From Oreohelix idahoensis (Eukaryota > Mollusca > Gastropoda > Stylommatophora > Oreohelicidae), in NCBI GenBank assembly GCA_024509875.1, contig JAMPIV010004265.1, forward strand, positions 124,001 to 188,000: a stretch of 64,000 nt of DNA, in the 5' to 3' direction. Positions within the stretch are counted from its first letter, which is position 1, and each line of letters begins with the position of its first letter. A program made the translations under genes and the position numbers. The notes beneath the pieces were generated by a model. That model did not search any database, was not told where the DNA came from, and was given only the letters and a program-made list of their open reading frames with translations. This document shows positions 13,233-48,372 of the stretch, one piece after another.

Positions 13233-14785
13233 GTGGGTCAGAGGTCAGATCATGATGGTTTAAATTGAACCTGGGACCTAAGACGCGTCAACAGTGAGAA
13301 ATGCAGTTAGCGACCCATAGCTAGACTGCTTGCGTCAGGGTCAGCGAACCAGAGCTGACCAAGACCCTACTCCACCTCCAAGTGGTGGTCCTGGAAACAA
13401 GCTGCATCACTGCAGTCTGGCTGAGTGAGTAGGGATCGAAGAGGGAAGGCTAACCCGGTCCCAAAAATGCCGTGCTGAAGTCGGATGTGTCAGCCGAAAG
13501 GCGCAGCTTCGCTGTATACGGACACAACGCAACCAACGTCCTTTTCAGGACGAACGAAGAAGAAGAAGAAATCGAACCTCTATTTTAACCTTCACGACTT
13601 TCTCACTCATCTCCTCCCTACCTGCCTCATTGGCTTTTTAAAAAAATCCGAACATAATGGTAATAAAAGACTTAATGAATAACAACCACAACAACAAAAA
13701 AAGACAACGAAATCGTTGATCAAGAGCAAAAGCAACAACATTGACATGGTTCCAAAAAAAAAAAAAAAGTTTTTCGTCACGAGATCAGCATTGCTAGTTT
13801 TAATATTTCAGACTAACGTGATATACAGTAAACAATGTTTGATATCATATGTACAACAGACAACAATAATGCACGTCGTCAAACTAACATTGCACAGGTA
13901 ATCACATTTCATGAAACAATTGCAATAACATTGCGTGTTCTTGATGATGATGAAGATGAGAGTGGTGATGATAGTGGTGGCCGTGATGATGATGATTAGA
14001 AACAATTGCAATAACATTGCGTGTTCGTGATGATGACCCATATGATCTCTTCCCAGTATCCCTCTATTGGCGTTTCTCTGTATTTTCAAGTCAACAACAG
14101 AAGTGATAAACAGTTTTGGAGACAAGACGTTATACAGAGAAATAATCGCCTACGCCACAAGGCATGGTGCTTGAAGAAAAAGACGGTTATTTGGTGACCT
14201 CAACGCTATAAACCCGTTAGTTGCGTGAATGTGATTGATACAGTACTCCTTCCCAACCCTTCCGTTGTCTATAGTTTATTAGTGAAGATAATGCTGATGA
14301 TGGTGTTAATGATGACTGTGCCCTAAATGATTCCGACTATAGTTAAACTGAGACTATTTATATTGCTGCTGTTGAGTTAACGATGGCGGTAGTGGAAGGG
14401 TGATGATGATAATGGTGATGTTGATTTTAAATGCTTGCAGGGCAGTAGTGTAGTACTAATGTTGCTGTAAAAAAACCAAAAAAAAACACTCATCGTTACT
14501 GTTTTATATGAAATATAAATTCTTTTACAATTCTTACTTTGTAGTTACTTTCATTATTTGTTTTTTTTTTAAATCGTTGTTTTAACATTTTCTCTGCGAT
14601 ACTAACTGGAGTTCATGATTCTTGTTCGGCGATTTAAGCTTGCTTCTATTGTTTCACCTGCCCTAAATTTTCTGGACTCTTCTTGTCTTTCACCATAAAC
14701 AATGTCCTGACATGGAATACGCTTTCGTGTCTTTCGTCACAACGATCAAAATATGCAGAACGCTAGCTCGTATCATTCACTATAG
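13233..14785. other. Unique or low-complexity interval
   Basis: No gene is recognised. Small GAT/ATG-rich patches lie at 13945-14000, including a local duplication of AACAATTGCAATAACATTGC at about 13915 and 14001. A purine run lies near 13755. Confidence 0.4.
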
Positions 14786-14789
14786 CACT

Positions 14790-16100
14790 AATGTGATATA
14801 GAACGTTCGTTGGAGTCTTTCACCACTTCTGTGCCATGATACAGAATGGTAGTTTGCGCCTCACACCACTGTAAAGTCCTGATATAGTATGGTCGTTTGT
14901 ACCTTTCACCACTACTATACCTTGATTCAGAATGGTAGTTTGTACCTTTCACCACTACTATACCCTGATACAGAATGGTAGTTTGTACCTTTCACCACTA
15001 CTATACCCTGATACAGAATGGTAGTTTGTACCTTTCATCACTACTATACCCTGATACAGAATGGTAGTTTGTACCTTTCACCACTACTATGCCCTGATAC
15101 AGAATGGTAATTTGTGCCTCACACCACTGTAATGTCCTGATATAGTATGGTCGTTTGTACCTTTCACCACTACTATACCCTGATGCAGAGTGGTAGTTTG
15201 TACCTTTCACCACTACTATATCCTGATACAGAATGGTAGTTTGTACCTTTCATCACTACTATACCCTGATACAGAATGGTAGTTTGTACCTTTCACCACT
15301 ACTATGCCCTGATACAGAATGGTAATTTGTACCTTTTGCCACTACTACGCCCTGATATAGAAAGCTTGTTCATGTCTTCACCACCATAATGCCCTGATAT
15401 AGACAGCTCGTTCATTCGTGTCATTCACCACTACAATAGCCTGATATGCAACTCTAGCTTATGTCTTTCACCGCTACAATGACCTAGTACAGAATTGTTG
15501 TTCGTGTCTTTCACCACGATAATGCCCTGATATAGACAGTTCGTTCATTCGTGTCATTCACCACTAAAGTGACTTAAAATGGAACTCTCGTTAATGGCTT
15601 TCATCACTATAATGACCTAATACAGAATGGTTGTTCATGTCTTTCACTACGACTATTTCCTGGCAGAACGCTGGTTCGTGTCTTTCGCCACGATAATACC
15701 ATGATTTAGACTGTTCATTCGTGTCACCACTTCAATAACCCTATATGGAACTCTCGCTTGTGTCTTTCAACACTAAACTGACCTAATACAGAATGGTTGT
15801 TTGTGTCTTTCACTAAGCCTCGTGTCTTTCACCACGACAATACCATAATAAAGATTGTTCACTGGTGTCAATCACCACTACAATAACCTTCTTTGGAAAT
15901 ATTGTGCGTGTATTTCACCATCACACTGACCTAATACAGAATGGTTGTTTATGTCTTTCACTAAGTCTCGTGTCTTTCACCACGACAATACCACGATATA
16001 AACTGTTCACTCATGTCATTCACCACTACAATAACCTTAAATGGAAATCTTGTGCGTGTATTTCACCGCTATACAGACCTTACACGGAATAGTTGTTCAT
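14790..16100. repeat. 43-bp minisatellite, core and degenerate halo
   Basis: From 14890 to 15340 there are tandem units of CTATACCCTGATACAGAATG then GTAGTTTGTACCTTTCACCA. Out to about 16100 increasingly diverged units keep the TTTCACCAC...TGATA...AGAATGGT skeleton. Open frames across it are repeat peptides, not genes. Confidence 0.92.
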
Positions 16101-16128
16101 TTCTTTCTTTTCATTTTAAAAAATAAAA

Positions 16129-16205
16129 TGTTGCCTCGTTTTCGCGAAACGCGTCCCGTTCACCCTAGCCGGTTATATTAGGCTGCATGTCCAAATATAA
16201 AAGCA
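16129..16205 (-). mobile_element. SINE-B fragment
   Basis: Reverse complement of the block TTTGGACATGC...CCTAATATAACCGGCTAG...ACGAGGCAAC also found at 36957-37060 and 41262-41352. The terminal GCCTCG/CGAGGC hairpin is partly mutated here. Confidence 0.72.
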
Positions 16206-16539
16206 CTTTTGGGGTTTAAGCATTTCATATTGATGTCTTTAACTATGATAATGCCCTGATTCAGATGTCTCGTTCGTGTCTTTCATCGTGATAATGACCT
16301 AATATACAAAGACTCCTCATCCGTGGTGTTCACCACAACTATGACCTGGCATTGAACTTTTAGTATAGTGCTTTTGATAAGTGAAAATCCTACCATTAGT
16401 TGCAACGAACATTGCGGTATTACACGAGGGAGTCAGAAAATTAGTCATTGAAATCAATTATTTCGAACTTTAATATAAGTTTTAATTTCACATATTTGTC
16501 AACAAACTGGGACTGCAGGAAACATAGTTTTATAAATCG

Positions 16540-16880
16540 TTGCAGTATATATGTTCTATATCAGTGCTATATTTTTTACACCATTGCTAAATACCTTTTT
16601 CTATATTACTGCTGTATATTTTTTGCTATATCATTACTATATCACTGCTCTATATTTTTTCTATATTAATACTGTATATTTTTAAATATCATTATTGCAT
16701 GTTTTTCTATATCATTAGTGCATATTTTTCTATATCATTACTGCATATTTTTCTATATCATTACTGTATATTTTTTTATTTCATTCTTGTATATTAGTCT
16801 ATATCGTTGAGGAATATTTTTTCTACATCAGTGCCGCGTTTATAAAAAATCTGTATCGTTGCTGTATATTTTTTTTTATA
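16540..16880. repeat. Degenerate AT-rich tandem repeat
   Basis: Irregular units of about 20-24 bp built on CTATATCATTACTGTATATT and a short T run. Confidence 0.8.
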
Positions 16881-17117
16881 TATCACATAAAATTAGCGTG
16901 TTCAACCTTGGAAAGTTTTATGTGATCGATCTGCATAAACTTCCACATTAACATCAAGGGTCACATGTTCCTTTCTTATGTACGGGTCAATGAACATTTG
17001 TTTGTTTGTTATTGTTTTAGTTTCCTTTGCTTTGAATGAAATATTTTAATGTACAGCTTTCCTTGGACATAAGGGCGATTAATACTAATAGAATACGTAC
17101 TATTCCCATAACCCTAT

Positions 17118-17294
17118 CACGGCCGTCTTAACAGCATTGTAGGCCCTGGGCAAAGCAATGCACTGGGTCCCTACCAGCCCTACCCACCAACGGGAATAAA
17201 AATGATGTCTTATGAACAATATGGCAGCATCCCAGCATGGGGCCCCTAGAATCGTGGGCACTGCCCAGTGTGCCCATGCCTTAAGACGGCACTG
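17118..17294. mobile_element. MITE-like element with terminal inverted repeats
   Basis: The ends carry matching inverted repeats: GCCGTCTTAA near 17122 and TTAAGACGGC at 17281-17290. Imperfect complementarity continues inward (GGGCCCTGGGCA-type segments). About 177 bp with no coding capacity. A clear target duplication was not identified, so the superfamily is open. Confidence 0.65.
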
Positions 17295-17379
17295 AACACT
17301 ATAGGATTATTTCTTGACATATATAAAAAAGATGGGTTTGAGTATTCGGCAGTTTTAACACCCTGCAAAAAAGTTACTT

Positions 17380-18300
17380 GTTTCATTAGTCACGGAAGTT
17401 TTACTAATATTAAATTTGCTTGTACATACTAACTTTGCTTGTGCCTTAGTCGTGGAAGGTTCAAGAAAATTAAATTTACTTGTATCTTAGTCACAGAAGT
17501 TTACCTAACAGTAAATTTGCTTGTACCATTAATCATGGACATTTAACTAACATTAAACTTGCTTCTACCATTGGTCACGTAAGTTTCGCTGACAGTAACT
17601 TTGCTTGTACCATTAGTCACGTACGTTTAAGTAACATTAACTTTGCTTGTACCATTAGTCACGTAAGTCTCACTAACAGTAAATTTGCTTGTACCATTAG
17701 TCACAGATATTTCACGAACAGTAAATTTGCTTGTACCAATAGTAACAGAAGACTCTAACAGCAAATTTGCTTGTACCATTAGTCACAGAAGTCTCACTAA
17801 CAGCAAACTTGCTTATACAATTAGTCATGAAAGTTTAACTAACAGTAAATTTGCTTGTGCCATTAGTCACGGAAATCTCACTAACAGGAAATTTGCTTGT
17901 ACCATTAGTCGCAGAAGTCTCTCTCACAGTAAATTTACTTGTACCAATAGTCACAGAAGACTCACTACCAGTAAATTTGCTTGTGCCATTAGTCACAGAC
18001 GATTCACTAACAGTAAATTTGCTGGTACCATTAGTCACAGAACTCACTAACAGTAAATTTGCTTGTACCATTAGTCACAGAAGACTCACTAACAGTAAAT
18101 TCGCTTGTACCATTAGTCAGAGAAGACTCACTAACAGCAATCATGCTTGTACCATTAGCCACGGAAACCTCACTAAACAGTAAATTTGATTGTGCCATTA
18201 GTCACAGAAGTCTCATTAACAGCAAATTTACTTATACCATTAGTCATGGAAGTTTCACGAACAGTAAATTTCCTTGTGCTATTAGTCATTAAAGTTTCAT
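17380..18300. repeat. 42-bp minisatellite next to the Ptf1a stop codon
   Basis: About 20 units of AGTAAATTTGCTTGTACCAT followed by TAGTCACAGAAGTCTCACTAAC. They begin about 110 bp beyond the Ptf1a stop codon in the direction of transcription and so probably lie in its 3' untranslated region or just past it. Both strands give long open frames because the unit is a multiple of three. These are repeat peptides. Confidence 0.93.
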
Positions 18301-18320
18301 TAATATTAAATTTGTCATAG

Positions 18321-18406
18321 ATGTCAACATTGGCACCATTCTCATAGATCGCCGTTCGTGTTTTATGTCAACATTGGCACCATTCTCATAGATCGCCGTT
18401 CGTGTT

Positions 18407-18408
<2 letters not shown>
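18321..18408. repeat. 44-bp perfect tandem duplication at the Ptf1a stop
   Basis: The unit starting ATGTCAACATTGGCACCATT is present twice without spacer (18321-18364 and 18365-18408). The second copy ends on the last two bases of the Ptf1a stop codon, so the duplication lies at the start of the 3' UTR. Confidence 0.9.
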
Positions 18409-41810
<23,402 letters not shown>

Positions 41811-42359
41811 TGTCTCGTCACAATTTGCGTATAGCAGACACATTAAGAAGAAGATGAATCGTTCGTTTGAGTCAGCAAATAATTTTCTCACAGATTTACT
41901 CCAGTGTGATGGTTTTTTTTTTTCAAATATAAAGCTTAATGAGGATCTTAAGCATGACAGTATTACCACCAAGAAATAGACACAGACGATGTAAATTCAA
42001 ATTTTCTTGCAAGTACCAGGTAGGAGTCAAAGAATAGTTGCTGGAAAAGGCTTTTTTTTCACTGCACTAATGTTCTTGCTGTTATAAATTCAGTTCGCAG
42101 CTTTTATACTGTTAATTATTAAAGGACTATATGTTGTGGGTATTATTTTACCAGCAATGATTTATACAACTCTTCAAATCTTCCAAATGAAGATAGGCAA
42201 GTTTCGCGCCTATTAAGAAATCAAACGCAAATTAAGGAGTAACATAGATCCAAATTGTCAACTTCAAAATATTATGTAACAAAGTCGTCTCACGGGGCTA
42301 ATAAAGATGCTTTTCACACTGATTGCTCACTCCCAGGCGGGTGTAAACACTTCAAGCCT

Positions 42360-42552
42360 TTCCGCGTGTGCTGTGAAACTTGTATTTATAGCGCTTGAAC
42401 GCTAAAGGCGGAACCAAGAGGTGTCGCCACATGTCAATATTTGAGCACGTGCTTTGGGACACCAGCGACCAATAGCGTGCCTCGCCAAAAAAAACTTTCG
42501 GCGATGGCTTCGCATCGATTCTTTAACGGAATCTTGTGGGACAACCCATCTG
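42360..42552 (-). promoter_or_regulatory. Ptf1a core promoter and PTF1-like site
   Basis: Read on the minus strand: TATAAATA at 42390-42383 in a GCTATAAATAC context, a CCAAT box (plus-strand CCAAT at 42469-42473), E-boxes CACATG (42428-42433) and CACGTG (42446-42451), and CAGATG (42552-42547) followed after five bases by TCCCACAA (42541-42534). The last pair has the E-box plus TC-box architecture at about one helical turn that the Ptf1a/E-protein/RBPJ trimer recognises. Transcription would start near 42355-42360, giving a 5' UTR of about 550 nt. The elements are seen; their use is inferred. Confidence 0.6.
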
Positions 42553-42695
42553 TGGGTGGAGTTAGTAGATATTTAAACATAACATGACATAATAAGACAA
42601 GACAAAAAACAACAAGGCAGTGGAATTAAAAATACGGCGTTAATCAGAATAAAATATCGACGCCTAAAAATGAGAGAAAAAGAGAAAGAAAGAGG

Positions 42696-42751
<56 letters not shown>

Positions 42752-43023
42752 AAGAGAGAAAGAAAGAGAGAATTACTGAAGGAAAGTTACGAACAGAGCT
42801 TTCTTCTTTGTCAGTATCTGCCTATTTTTTTAAATCACACACACCCAGAAGAAAAAAAAAGAAAATCCTCAAATTGAAGGTGGCCAATATTAAAAATAAA
42901 AAATATAAATAGTTTATATTTAAGATTACATTTAATTTAAAGTGCACTACAAGCTATAAAATAATATTGCAAACACACAGGATAACTGGGAATCAGAAAA
43001 TAGTCCTATATGGTAAAGTACTT
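42553..43023. repeat. Upstream interval with (GA)n
   Basis: Contains a GA dinucleotide and GAAA-rich run at about 42690-42770. The rest is AT-rich and unassigned. Confidence 0.7.
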
Positions 43024-43035
43024 TTAAATAAACGT

Positions 43036-43431
43036 TTGGTTTTAAGGACTATCTCAGCACAGTGCACGAATTCTGTAGCACCGGCGAGAATCTCAATGTG
43101 TGTGTATAGGAATCACACATTCTATAAATATTTTTGTGGTGGGAAGGTTTCAAATTTTTAAATTTTGTCAGGGCAGCGGCCTGATAGGCCTACTCTTTAC
43201 GATGTCCAACTGCCGTGGGATTTTTAACGTGCGGGACCTCCTGTTTTTTCGCCCTTATCCGAGAAGGCTGCGCATCTGATCTCACTACCCAGGAGACCAG
43301 GAGGGAGTAAGACATCATTAGAACCACTGGTTCTGAAGGAAAAAAAAATTCATAAATTATATTCCCTCTACTGGGAATCGAACCTGGTACCTTTATAATT
43401 CGAGGCGGACGCCAAACCTCTTAGCCACCTC
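43036..43431 (-). mobile_element. tRNA-derived SINE (SINE-C), 396 bp
   Basis: Flanked by the perfect 12-bp duplication TTAAATAAACGT (43024-43035 and 43432-43443). The minus-strand head GGTGGCTAAGAGGTTTGGCG contains an A-box-like TGGCTAAGAGG and is followed by a canonical B-box, GGTTCGATTCC. The body includes GAGATCAGATGCGCAGCCTT. No poly-A is evident. It is presumably mobilised by a LINE. Confidence 0.88.
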
Positions 43432-43791
43432 TTAAATAAACGTACATTTTGTAAAGAATGTGTGCAGAAATTTCATAAACCACTCGTGCAACGTTGTCTA
43501 GGTCCTTTGAAAATATAAATACATTCAGTTCTCGAGGGCAAGACAAACATGCTTTACAGCAGAGGCCTTTCAATATGTCTGTTTCTGTAATATATATTTT
43601 ATTGCATACAATAAATGAGTTCTATGGTAATAGAAGATCAGAATTAAATGTTCAAGACAGATATGAATGGACACTATTACTCGTGTTAGAAGTAGGGCCC
43701 GAGAGCGCCACCTAGCTAACGGCAAGGCCTCTAGATTAGATAGTATAACAATAGAGGAAATGGAGGTTGTGTAACAATTTGGAGTAGAATA

Positions 43792-43793
<2 letters not shown>

Positions 43794-43866
<73 letters not shown>

Positions 43867-44215
43867 AGAAGAAGAAGAAGAAGAAGAAGAAGAAGAAGAA
43901 AAAAAGAAGCAGAAGAAGAAGAATACCACGTCGAAGAAGAAGAAGAAGACGACCACGTCGAAGAAGAAGAAGACGCCAATGAAGATGGCGATGACGATGA
44001 CGAAGAAGAAGACGAAGGAGACGAAAAAGAAGTAGAAGAAACATAAGACGTCAAAGAAGATGACGAAGGAGATGAAGAAGAAGAAGACAAAGAAGACGCC
44101 AATGAAGATGACAAAGACAAAGACGAAGAAGAAGACGACGGAGATGAAGACGAAGGAGACGAAGAAGAAGACGACGGAGATGAAGACGACAAATAAGAAG
44201 AAGAAGAGGAAGAAG
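43794..44215. repeat. (AG)n / (AAG)n / GAC-GAT purine-rich repeat
   Basis: (AG)n at 43794-43862 passes into (AAG)n and then imperfect GAAGAC/GATGA-rich sequence. Polyserine and Lys-rich frames on the two strands are artefacts. Confidence 0.95.
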
Positions 44216-44589
44216 AATTTAAGATATAATCAAAAGTATTGTATGCAATAAATCTTTGTCAATATAAGTGAGAAAGTGACTCCTTCGGTGTTATTTAGAG
44301 TCAACCCTGTCAAATTTCCAACCAGAATAGTTCTTAAATAAAGTACACACGTTTTTACACAAGCAAAATATTTTGTCTATTTCTCCCGTCATTCCCAGAT
44401 TCTCCAGGATCTCTTTATTTGTGTAATTCCCACTTAAAGAACTTTATTTATTTCCCAGCCCGGTATAGTTATTGAGGGTTTCTGAGGAGTCAACGAAATA
44501 ATAGAGCTGCTTTTCAATGTAACATGCTAGTAATATATGGTTGAGCACAGGGCTGATAGTCTCATCATATAACATAAATTACAACATAA

Positions 44590-44905
44590 TCCAATTTTGA
44601 ATTGATGACAAGAACCAGACAAAGTGCCAGTGGAACAAGAGTTGAGAAGAAGACGCTGGCGATGGATAGGAACACATTGAGGAAACCTGTTGATAGCATT
44701 ACAAGGCAGTCCTTGTTCTGGAGTCCACAGGGAAAGAGAGGCAGAGGTAGATAAAAAAACACACGGAGAAGAGAACTGGATACAGAAGTGAAAATGATGA
44801 GGAAAACATGGAAAGAACTTGAGCGTATGGCACAGGACAGGAAGACTTGGCATGTATTTGTTGAAGGCCTATGCTCCTTGAGGAGCTAAAGGGTATTGAT
44901 TGACT
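44590..44905 (+). mobile_element. RTE-type LINE 3' end (family E)
   Basis: Plus-strand frame remnants include VPVEQELRRRRWRWIGTH- and GKRGRGR-like segments. It ends with stem-loop GCTCC-TTGA-GGAGC at 44873-44886, followed by TAAAGGGTATTGATTGA. It carries the single-copy ancestor of the 36-bp minisatellite unit (44604-44640). Confidence 0.85.
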
Positions 44906-45019
44906 ACAGAATCCATCACTACAGGAGCACATGAATGATTAATGTATGAGGACTACTTACAGTGGTGGCCAAGGTACAGCGATTCTCAAATTACACATGA
45001 AGTAAACATGAATAACAGA

Positions 45020-45575
45020 AGATGGCAGATGTGAAACAGAAATCAAGAAGAGAATAGGAATGGCCAAAGCCACATTCAACAACATGAAACATATACTGAC
45101 ATCCAAACAGTTCTCTCACAAATTAAAACTGAGAATCATAAAGTGTTATATATATTCTGCATTTCTGTATGGCGCAGAAACATGGACGACGAATAAGCAT
45201 TTGGAAGAAAGAATTGAGGCTCTTGAAATGTGGTTATATAGAAGAATGGGGCGTATCTCATGGAAAGAGATGAAAACAAATAAGGAGGTCCTAGAAAATC
45301 TAGGTATGAAAAGAGAACTAATGAGGGAGGTCAAAGTTCGGCAGCTAAAATACTTTGGCCACATAAAAAGGCATAACACCTAGCAGAAGATCATAACAGA
45401 AGGGAGAGTTGAAGGCAAACGTGCAAGGGGAAGACAGCGCTATAAGTGGGAAGATAACATCAAGAGATGGACAGGAAAGAGTCTATCAGAGTGCACCACC
45501 AAGACAAGAGACAGAAAACGTTGGAGATCCATTACAGCCAACCTTCGTTGTGGAGATGGCAACTGATGATGATGA
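45020..45575 (+). mobile_element. RTE-type LINE 3' end (family D)
   Basis: Encodes KRIGMAKATFNNMKHILTSK, then YSAFLYGAETWT, WLYRRMGRISWKEMKTN and VRQLKYFGHIKRH. These are the reverse-transcriptase-distal region and C-terminal FGHIKR signature of RTE-type LINEs. The frame breaks at 45383. It ends in GATGATGATG. It is the better-preserved twin of 7085-7435. Confidence 0.88.
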
Positions 45576-46154
45576 AACGAAGAAAGGACCACACTCTGCG
45601 ATCTTGGACAGTAATTAAACAATAAAAAATTAAGGCAATACTAGAGTAATGCGAATGAAAGTGTCCGCAAAATCGTCCACATATGAGAACTAATGTTTGA
45701 AAATATGGTAAGATCAGTTTTTAAAAATCCACCCTACCAATGTAAAAAAAAAAAAAATCATTTATAAACAGAAAATAATGAATGTCTTTATTAGAGAATT
45801 GCCTTATCGGTAACGTCCTGTCTCATCTTTCATCTTTTCCCACCAAAACTGCAATCTTTTTACGGAAATGCCGTGCAATTGCGGCATGAAAACTAAGTTG
45901 CGCGCTGTCTGAAAAAACGCGCAGCTCTTCTCCTCAGTCAATAGCATTTTTTTTTTTCATAAATACTCATGTCTTTTATTTTGACAAAATTTATGGAATG
46001 TTCCCTGTTTTATATTAAACTGAACTCATGCGGGTAAGTAGGAATAAGTAACTGCATGTTATATATTTAACCAGATATGCATCATTGCACATCACAGAAT
46101 TTGCGTGTCATTGACTTACCTCTCAAAGAAAATGGGAATGAATGAAATGAATAC
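45576..46154. other. AT-rich spacer
   Basis: No gene is recognised. The stretch 45815-45960 is loosely similar to 4440-4640 (CATCTTTTTCCCACCAAA-type segments), suggesting an old dispersed repeat. Confidence 0.4.
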
Positions 46155-46225
46155 AGGAGAATTCGTTACCCTCGTCAGGGTATGCAGCAGCGTGAGCGCA
46201 ATATAATTATTTCCCCTGCCATGTT
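46155..46225. repeat. Short dispersed repeat, copy 2
   Basis: Partner of 6273-6345. It shares GGAGAATTCGTTACCCTCGT, CAGGGTATGCAGCAG and CAATATAATTATTTCC. Confidence 0.6.
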
Positions 46226-46379
46226 TTGGTTGGTTACTTGTTTGTTGTTTTAAATAATGATCAAAGTATAAGGGCTGATAGATCTGATGTCCAGTTTTTA
46301 GATGCTGCACATGTGTTAAGTTCATAGTTTAAATTGTAGATATTCAATATTTCTTGTCCTCTTCTCGGATTCTTAGCCG

Positions 46380-46690
46380 ATGATTAACAAAGCCATCAGC
46401 GGCCATGACGCCTGGTGGCGTCTTGTCGGGCAACACAAACTCGCTCCACTTTACTCGGTCGGGGTGACCATCAATCGTGCAGTGCCCCAGCTCTGGTTCA
46501 TGCTTTTCATCGCAGCCTGTACAGTTCTCCGCTCAGTTGCTTTTGGTCGGTTTTGCTTTCGCCTCCCTTCTAATGTCCTCAATATCCACAGATTACGAAA
46601 ATAAAAGGATTTAAAGTGCGTGGTCATCACCATTATCATCATCATCATCATCATAATCATCATCATTATTATCGTCATCATCGTCAATAT
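46380..46690 (-). mobile_element. Probable LINE 3' end with (ATG)n tail
   Basis: GC-richer block followed on the plus strand by (CAT)n at 46635-46685. On the minus strand the (ATG)n would be the 5' side, so orientation is uncertain. The frames on both strands look like eroded retroelement coding. This is a weak assignment. Confidence 0.3.
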
Positions 46691-46691
46691 A

Positions 46692-46860
46692 TTTCAGCTC
46701 CCCGTGGAGCATAGGTCCTGAACAAAAGCACAGAAAGCCCTCCTGTCACGTGACAGCCTTTCAAGGTCTTTTTGTGTCGTCTTTATCCTTTTCATATCTG
46801 ACTCCAGTTCTGTTCTTCATGTGTTAGTTGTCGCCTTCTGGTTGTGACATTCACACACAT
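46692..46860 (-). mobile_element. LINE E 3' terminus
   Basis: Begins with stem-loop GCTCC-CCGT-GGAGC (46697-46710) and continues with CCTCCTGTCACGTGACAGCC and GACTCCAGTTCTGTTCTTCA, matching the 3' ends at 12.4 and 27.85 kb. Confidence 0.72.
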
Positions 46861-47241
46861 ACGCCAAGTGATGCAACCGCTTTCTTTAACAAAAACATTT
46901 AATTCAGTTATCTATCTTTGGCGCACGACTTTGTGCCCGCCTAACGTTTAAAATGACAGATCTGGGTAGAAATTCCAAGACGTGAAAGAATCATTTATTG
47001 TAACATTACACAAGAAACATAACACGCACAGTGACCGGCATTTGGGAGAAACATCTGAGGCTGTTGTAATATGAACATGAAGAAGAATTTATTCATCAAA
47101 GGCAAGCGTTCGGGCAGGATGTTGCTATGTAAGCGAGTGCAGATGCCCTATTAGAAGACAGTTATTATTCAACTTTAAAAAAAGCATATCGATATCCACA
47201 GGCCAGTAACAATCACTTTCTTTTATGTGCAGTGTAAGTAA

Positions 47242-47500
47242 GGTAAAGGATTCTATTACACGCCCATTGAGGCATATTGAGAATATGATGTTAGGCCCAT
47301 ATTTTCTTGACCGTCGGCACACTAGGGGTGATGTGGTCAGCATCACGCCGGCCACCTTAACCTTCCCAGATTTGCTCTGGTACCCAATTCACGAGGATGG
47401 GTCGACCCCGGAGCCGTTTGCGGTCTAAAAAATCATACCTCAACTGGGGATCGAACTATGGACCGCCGAGCTAGGAAGCCAGTGCACTACCGCGGCTCCG
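47242..47500 (-). mobile_element. tRNA-derived SINE (SINE-D), 259 bp
   Basis: Perfect 10-bp target duplication GTGTAAGTAA (47232-47241 and 47501-47510). The minus-strand head CGGAGCCGCGGTAGTGCACT carries an A-box-like motif, and AGTTCGATCCC is a good B-box. The body contains GGGTCGACCCATCCTCGTGA and GATGCTGACCACATCACCCC. The intact ends suggest a fairly recent insertion. Confidence 0.9.
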
Positions 47501-47510
47501 GTGTAAGTAA

Positions 47511-48165
47511 ACAGATGTCGATGTTTGCTGTTTATTGAAACTTTTTTGTTGACAGTTATATCTTTCTTGCTCCTTATTTTTACTTAATTATTCATTACAC
47601 TTTTCCTTTTCATAGTGTTACCTGTGCTCTTAATTCCTTTTCATCATCTTTCTGAGTTGCTCAAAGATATCTTTTGTTTTCCATCTCTTTTCGCACGTGT
47701 TTATATTGTCCATTTTTTCTTTTGTTTTCGTAGCTTGTCTATATTTCGTCTCTTTGTTTCCTGTTTGAAACTGGCTGACGAAAAGTGAACCCCGAAACGT
47801 CCTGTGTTTCTAGTGTATCGTCCATTTGTAAAACTGACTCAGAACCATATTTGTTACCAAGACAACGATTGTAATGATAACTGTACATTTGCAAAACATG
47901 TTCTGGTTATAGAGTTTTCTATGTAAATAGTAAAATTACACTCTATTTACCTACTCCAACTTCTAAATATGCTGTAGATGATGAAAATTTAAGGTGTTGG
48001 CTTTAATAATTTTCCTGTCGTTATTCTGACGGGTATACGTGCTTGTATAATAATAAAATAGTATTTTGTTTTAAAAAAAAAAGACAAAATTCAATAGTTT
48101 GAATATACCTGTGAGACTCTGGCGGATCTAGGAACTGTTCAAGGGAGAAGTGATACATCAGAATG
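47511..48165. other. AT-rich spacer
   Basis: No gene or element is recognised. Confidence 0.45.
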
Positions 48166-48171
48166 ATTAAC

Positions 48172-48197
48172 CCCCCCCCCCCCCCCCTTCCCCCCCA
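48172..48197. repeat. Poly-C tract
   Basis: A run of about 16 C is followed by TT and seven further C. It is potentially G-quadruplex-forming on the minus strand. Confidence 0.9.
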
Positions 48198-48239
48198 AAC
48201 CCCTGATCCTTATTTACACATATTTTTAGACAATTAAAA

Positions 48240-48372
48240 AACAAAATGAGAGCTGGAAACAGAGGTGAAAATGATGAGGAGAACGTGGAAAGAACTTGAG
48301 ATGATGGCACGTGACAGGAGGACTTGGCATGTGTTTGTTGAAGGCCTATGCTCCTTTGGGAGTGGAGGGTTA
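48240..48372 (+). mobile_element. LINE E 3' terminus, short
   Basis: Matches the last 130 bp of LINE E (GAGGTGAAAATGATGAGGA, GGACTTGGCATGTGTTTGTT). The terminal stem-loop at 48350-48363 has one stem base changed (GGAGT). Confidence 0.72.

Noticed and set aside
17480..18292. Overlapping frames with ISH-type repeats resembling a cell-surface repeat protein
   Set aside because: The 42-bp unit is divisible by three and open on both strands. Nothing beyond the array supports a gene, and Ptf1a's 3' end occupies the locus.
41811..41972. Upstream in-frame start at 41972 for Ptf1a (extra 54 residues)
   Set aside because: The added residues are hydrophobic and basic without family character. The 41810 ATG has a better context and starts where Ptf1a-like composition begins.
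43731..44192. Polyserine frame on the minus strand
   Set aside because: It is translation of (AG)n and (AAG)n.
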